From Manganibacter manganicus (lineage in GTDB: Bacteria > Pseudomonadota > Alphaproteobacteria > Rhizobiales > Rhizobiaceae): a stretch of 64,000 nucleotides of DNA. Under the pieces are notes generated by a model, which saw only the letters and a list, made by a program, of their open reading frames with translations, made no database searches and was not told the DNA's origin. The stretch covers positions 62,001 through 126,000 of the forward strand of contig NZ_MDET01000001.1 of the NCBI RefSeq assembly GCF_002075885.1. Reading direction: 5' to 3'. Within the stretch, counting starts at the first letter, position 1, and each line of letters opens with the position of its first letter. The position numbers were made by a program, and so were the translations under genes. Positions 61,735 through 64,000 of this stretch are shown here, piece by piece.

Positions 61735-62220
61735 TCAGGCCGTCTTGCGGCGGATGCCTATGGAGCGGCCGGCGCGCTCGGGCATCGGCAGCGCCGCTTG
61801 CGCCTTGCTCATGGCTTCGAGTTTGGCCATCACGTCTGCCGGGAAGGGAGCGACCTTTGGGCCGGTCATGTCAACATGCAATGCAAGTTGTTCTGAAGTG
61901 GCAGCCAACCAGCCGTCGACATGGCGGATTTCCTGATAGGCGCGCAAGCGCTTCTCGTCGTGGTCCAGCAATTGGAAGGAAACCGTGACCTGATGGCCAA
62001 GATGCAGTTCCTGCACATAGCAGACATGCACCTCGGCCGTGTAGATGGTGAGTTTGCGCTCCCTGGCATAAGCCGCACCAAGCCCCAGCGCGTCAAAGGC
62101 CAGATCCGAGCCACGATCGAACAGGACGTTGTAATAGGCCATATTGAGATGACCGTTATAGTCGATCCAGTCCTTTTCGATGTCCATGGCGTGGGAGACG
62201 AGCGGGGCTTGCATGATCAT
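61735..62220 (-). CDS. acyl-CoA thioesterase, 4HBT hot-dog fold
   Basis: A 161-residue hot-dog thioesterase with the 4HBT-type motif DYNGHLNMAYYNVLFDRGSD (Asp20, His24). Such enzymes hydrolyse acyl-CoA esters in the cytoplasm. AGGA six bases before the ATG at 62220 suggests this start among three close ATGs. It is divergent from the FAD-linked oxidase gene; substrate unknown. Confidence 0.82.
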   Translation of the reverse strand: MIMQAPLVSHAMDIEKDWIDYNGHLNMAYYNVLFDRGSDLAFDALGLGAAYARERKLTIYTAEVHVCYVQELHLGHQVTVSFQLLDHDEKRLRAYQEIRHVDGWLAATSEQLALHVDMTGPKVAPFPADVMAKLEAMSKAQAALPMPERAGRSIGIRRKTA

Positions 62221-62329
62221 AATCATTCCTGTGCGTGGTGGGTTGCGCTGGCCAGAGCCGGGTGGCAGGGACAGTAGCGATCTATAAATGCTGAACAAGG
62301 GCCGTTCTGGCCTGTTTACGGAGGAAAGC

Positions 62330-63745
62330 ATGGCCCTGAGCGACCTGATGCCCATCGAGCGCAACGAGGCGGGGATTGCCGCGGCCCTGGGTATCCTGAA
62401 ACAACGTTTCGACGAGCGCCTGCAGACGGGAGAGGCGGTCCGGGCGCAGCACGCGCATACCACGACCTATATCCCGAACCAGCCGCCGGACGGTGTCGTC
62501 TTCGTCGAATCGGCGGCGGACGTTCAGGAAATCGTGCGCATTTGCGCCGCGCATTGCGTGCCGGTCATTCCATTCGGCGTCGGTTCGTCGCTCGAAGGCC
62601 ATACCAACGCGCCGGGCGGTGGCATTTCGATCGACATGACGCGGATGAACCGCGTGATCGAGGTGAATGCCGAGGATCTGGACTGCACGGTCGAGCCGGG
62701 CATCACCCGCGAGGACCTCAACCAGTATCTGCGCGACACCGGCCTGTTCTTTCCCATCGATCCCGGCGCCAATGCGTCTCTCGGCGGCATGGCGGCGACG
62801 CGCGCCTCGGGCACCAATGCCGTGCGCTACGGAACCATGCGCGAAACGGTGCTGTCCCTGACGGCAGTCATGGCGGACGGGCAGATGGTGACGACAGGCA
62901 AACGGGCGAAGAAAAGCTCGGCGGGCTACGACCTCACACGGCTTCTGGTCGGCTCGGAAGGCACGCTCGGCATCATTACGGCGCTGACGCTGCGCCTGCA
63001 GGGCATCCCGCAGGCGATTTCAGGCGGTGTATGCCCATTTCCAACCCTGGAAGCCGCCTCCCGCGCGGTCATCGCAACGATCCAGATGGGCATTCCGGTC
63101 GCACGGATCGAACTGGTCAACGCGCTGCAAATGCGGGCCATGAAGAATTATTCGAAGCTCGACTACCCCGAAAGCCCGTGCCTGTTCGTGGAATTCCACG
63201 GCACCGATGCGGGCGTTGCGGAGCAGGCCGAGACATTCGGCATGATCGCGGAGGAAAATGGAGGCGGGCCGTTTCACTGGACGGCGCTGGCCGAGGAGCG
63301 CAACAAGCTCTGGAAGGCGCGTCACGACTCCTACTGGGCGACGCTGACGCTGAGGCCCGGTGCCAAGAGCCTGTCGACCGATGTGTGCGTGCCGATCTCG
63401 CGGCTGGCGGAATGCGTGGCCGAAACCGAAGCCGACATCGAGGAAATGGGTTTGATCGCGCCGATTGTCGGCCATGCCGGCGACGGCAATTTCCACGCGA
63501 TGGCGCTGATGGACCCGAACGACCCTGACGAGATCGCCTTGGTGGAAAGGTTTGTAGCGCGCCTCAACAGGCGGGCCATTGCCATGGACGGCACCTGCAC
63601 AGGCGAGCATGGCATCGGCCAGGGCAAGACCGGCTTTCTGCGCCATGAACTCGGCCACGGTGTCGATGTCATGCGCACCATCAAGCAGGCGCTCGATCCG
63701 CTGAATATCCTCAATCCGGGCAAGATCCTGCCGCAAGAGTCCTAG
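62330..63745 (+). CDS. FAD-binding oxidase, D-lactate dehydrogenase (cytochrome)-like
   Basis: A 471-residue flavoprotein of the GlcD/LDHD family. FAD-binding PCMH domain (about 40-220) with PFGVGSSLEGHTNAPGGG, GLFFPIDPGANASLGGM and GTNAVRYGTM; the C-terminal FAD-oxidase domain has VGHAGDGNFH and CTGEHGIGQGK. It oxidises D-2-hydroxy acids (lactate or similar) and passes electrons to cytochrome c or a flavoprotein. CGGAGGAAAGC lies just before the ATG at 62330. Confidence 0.9.
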   Translation: MALSDLMPIERNEAGIAAALGILKQRFDERLQTGEAVRAQHAHTTTYIPNQPPDGVVFVESAADVQEIVRICAAHCVPVIPFGVGSSLEGHTNAPGGGISIDMTRMNRVIEVNAEDLDCTVEPGITREDLNQYLRDTGLFFPIDPGANASLGGMAATRASGTNAVRYGTMRETVLSLTAVMADGQMVTTGKRAKKSSAGYDLTRLLVGSEGTLGIITALTLRLQGIPQAISGGVCPFPTLEAASRAVIATIQMGIPVARIELVNALQMRAMKNYSKLDYPESPCLFVEFHGTDAGVAEQAETFGMIAEENGGGPFHWTALAEERNKLWKARHDSYWATLTLRPGAKSLSTDVCVPISRLAECVAETEADIEEMGLIAPIVGHAGDGNFHAMALMDPNDPDEIALVERFVARLNRRAIAMDGTCTGEHGIGQGKTGFLRHELGHGVDVMRTIKQALDPLNILNPGKILPQES

Positions 63746-63821
63746 TCGGTGCCGTAAAGATGGCTGCCCGCAGTCGCGATCTAGCGAGAGTAGCCTCGCC
63801 GGCAGGGTCTGGCCGCCCAGG

Positions 63822-64000
63822 TCAGTCCACGGCGGCGAACGAGGCCAACAAAGCTATCCCCCAGACAATCAAGACGACACCGGCGGCCCTGCCGATCCAA
63901 TGACCGGCGGGGGCGAGCTTTTCGATCAGGACGAACAGCGCGATGCCGGCGATCCATGCAAAATTCATGACGCCGCCGACAAACAGAAGCAGCATCAGCA
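63822..64000 (-). CDS. DUF2182 membrane protein (5' end missing)
   Basis: The last 58 residues of a reverse-strand gene that continues past the window edge. LMLLLFVGGVMNFAWIAGIA, then LFVLIEKLAPAGHWIGRAAG and a final hydrophobic helix, match the C-terminus of DUF2182 predicted metal-binding membrane proteins, where the GGxMNxxWI...EK motif is conserved. Some family members are encoded beside DUF1326 genes; none is visible here. Confidence 0.72.
   Translation of the reverse strand, partial: LMLLLFVGGVMNFAWIAGIALFVLIEKLAPAGHWIGRAAGVVLIVWGIALLASFAAVD

Overview
The window is a 64 kb piece of a GC-rich alphaproteobacterial chromosome. A member of the Hyphomicrobiales (Rhizobiales), probably a Mesorhizobium-like Phyllobacteriaceae, fits best. 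This is inferred from four things: the complete division and cell wall (dcw) cluster running mraZ to ftsZ and on into lpxC-bamD-recN-ligA; a long-linker FtsZ; a type A RNase P RNA with alphaproteobacterial features; and dispersed palindromic repeats of the kind common in rhizobia. There are no tRNA or rRNA genes, no transposase, no phage genes and no CRISPR array. The region is mostly core chromosome.

Layout. 1-3420: end of an ABC transporter operon (ATPase, two permeases, THI5/NMT1-type binding protein). 3676-6494: leftward two-gene operon of a thiamine-diphosphate enzyme and a family III CoA-transferase. 6592-12247: alpha/beta hydrolase, secreted RNase T2, ettA, tam and a KAS III-type ketosynthase. 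12261-15171: trmO and a DUF2293 gene, divergent from an ArsR-methyltransferase regulator (SahR type) and metF, with a palindromic operator between them. 15248-21148: a 28-residue hydrophobic peptide gene, then a group of peptidoglycan-cleaving enzymes (MltB-type, GH25, Amidase_2, SLT) with small lipoproteins and a TerB-DnaJ protein. 21195-21591: rnpB. 21669-22778: a Cys/Met-metabolism PLP enzyme.

23204-48931 is the dcw superoperon: mraZ, rsmH, ftsL, ftsI, murE, murF, mraY, murD, ftsW, murG, murC, murB, ddlB, ftsQ, ftsA, ftsZ, lpxC, bamD, recN, ligA. Many neighbours overlap by ATGA, which suggests translational coupling. The genes make lipid II, export and polymerise it at the septum, and tie this to the Z ring, lipid A synthesis (lpxC) and outer-membrane protein assembly (bamD). 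Two regulatory signals stand out. Four CCC(A/G) units with exact 10 bp spacing upstream of mraZ form a MraZ operator. Seven GANTC (CcrM methylation) sites lie within 138 bp upstream of ddlB-ftsQAZ.

49031-64000: azlCD exporter, aminopeptidase P, prmA, a SCO copper chaperone, creA, an orphan hexapeptide transferase, a DUF2778 protein, uvrD, small hypothetical genes, a dienelactone hydrolase-like protein, a thioesterase, an FAD-linked oxidase and the end of a DUF2182 gene. The most unusual feature is that uvrD carries about 50 extra residues between helicase motifs II and III. Part of this insert is encoded by the same dispersed repeat that is found in intergenic regions elsewhere in the window.
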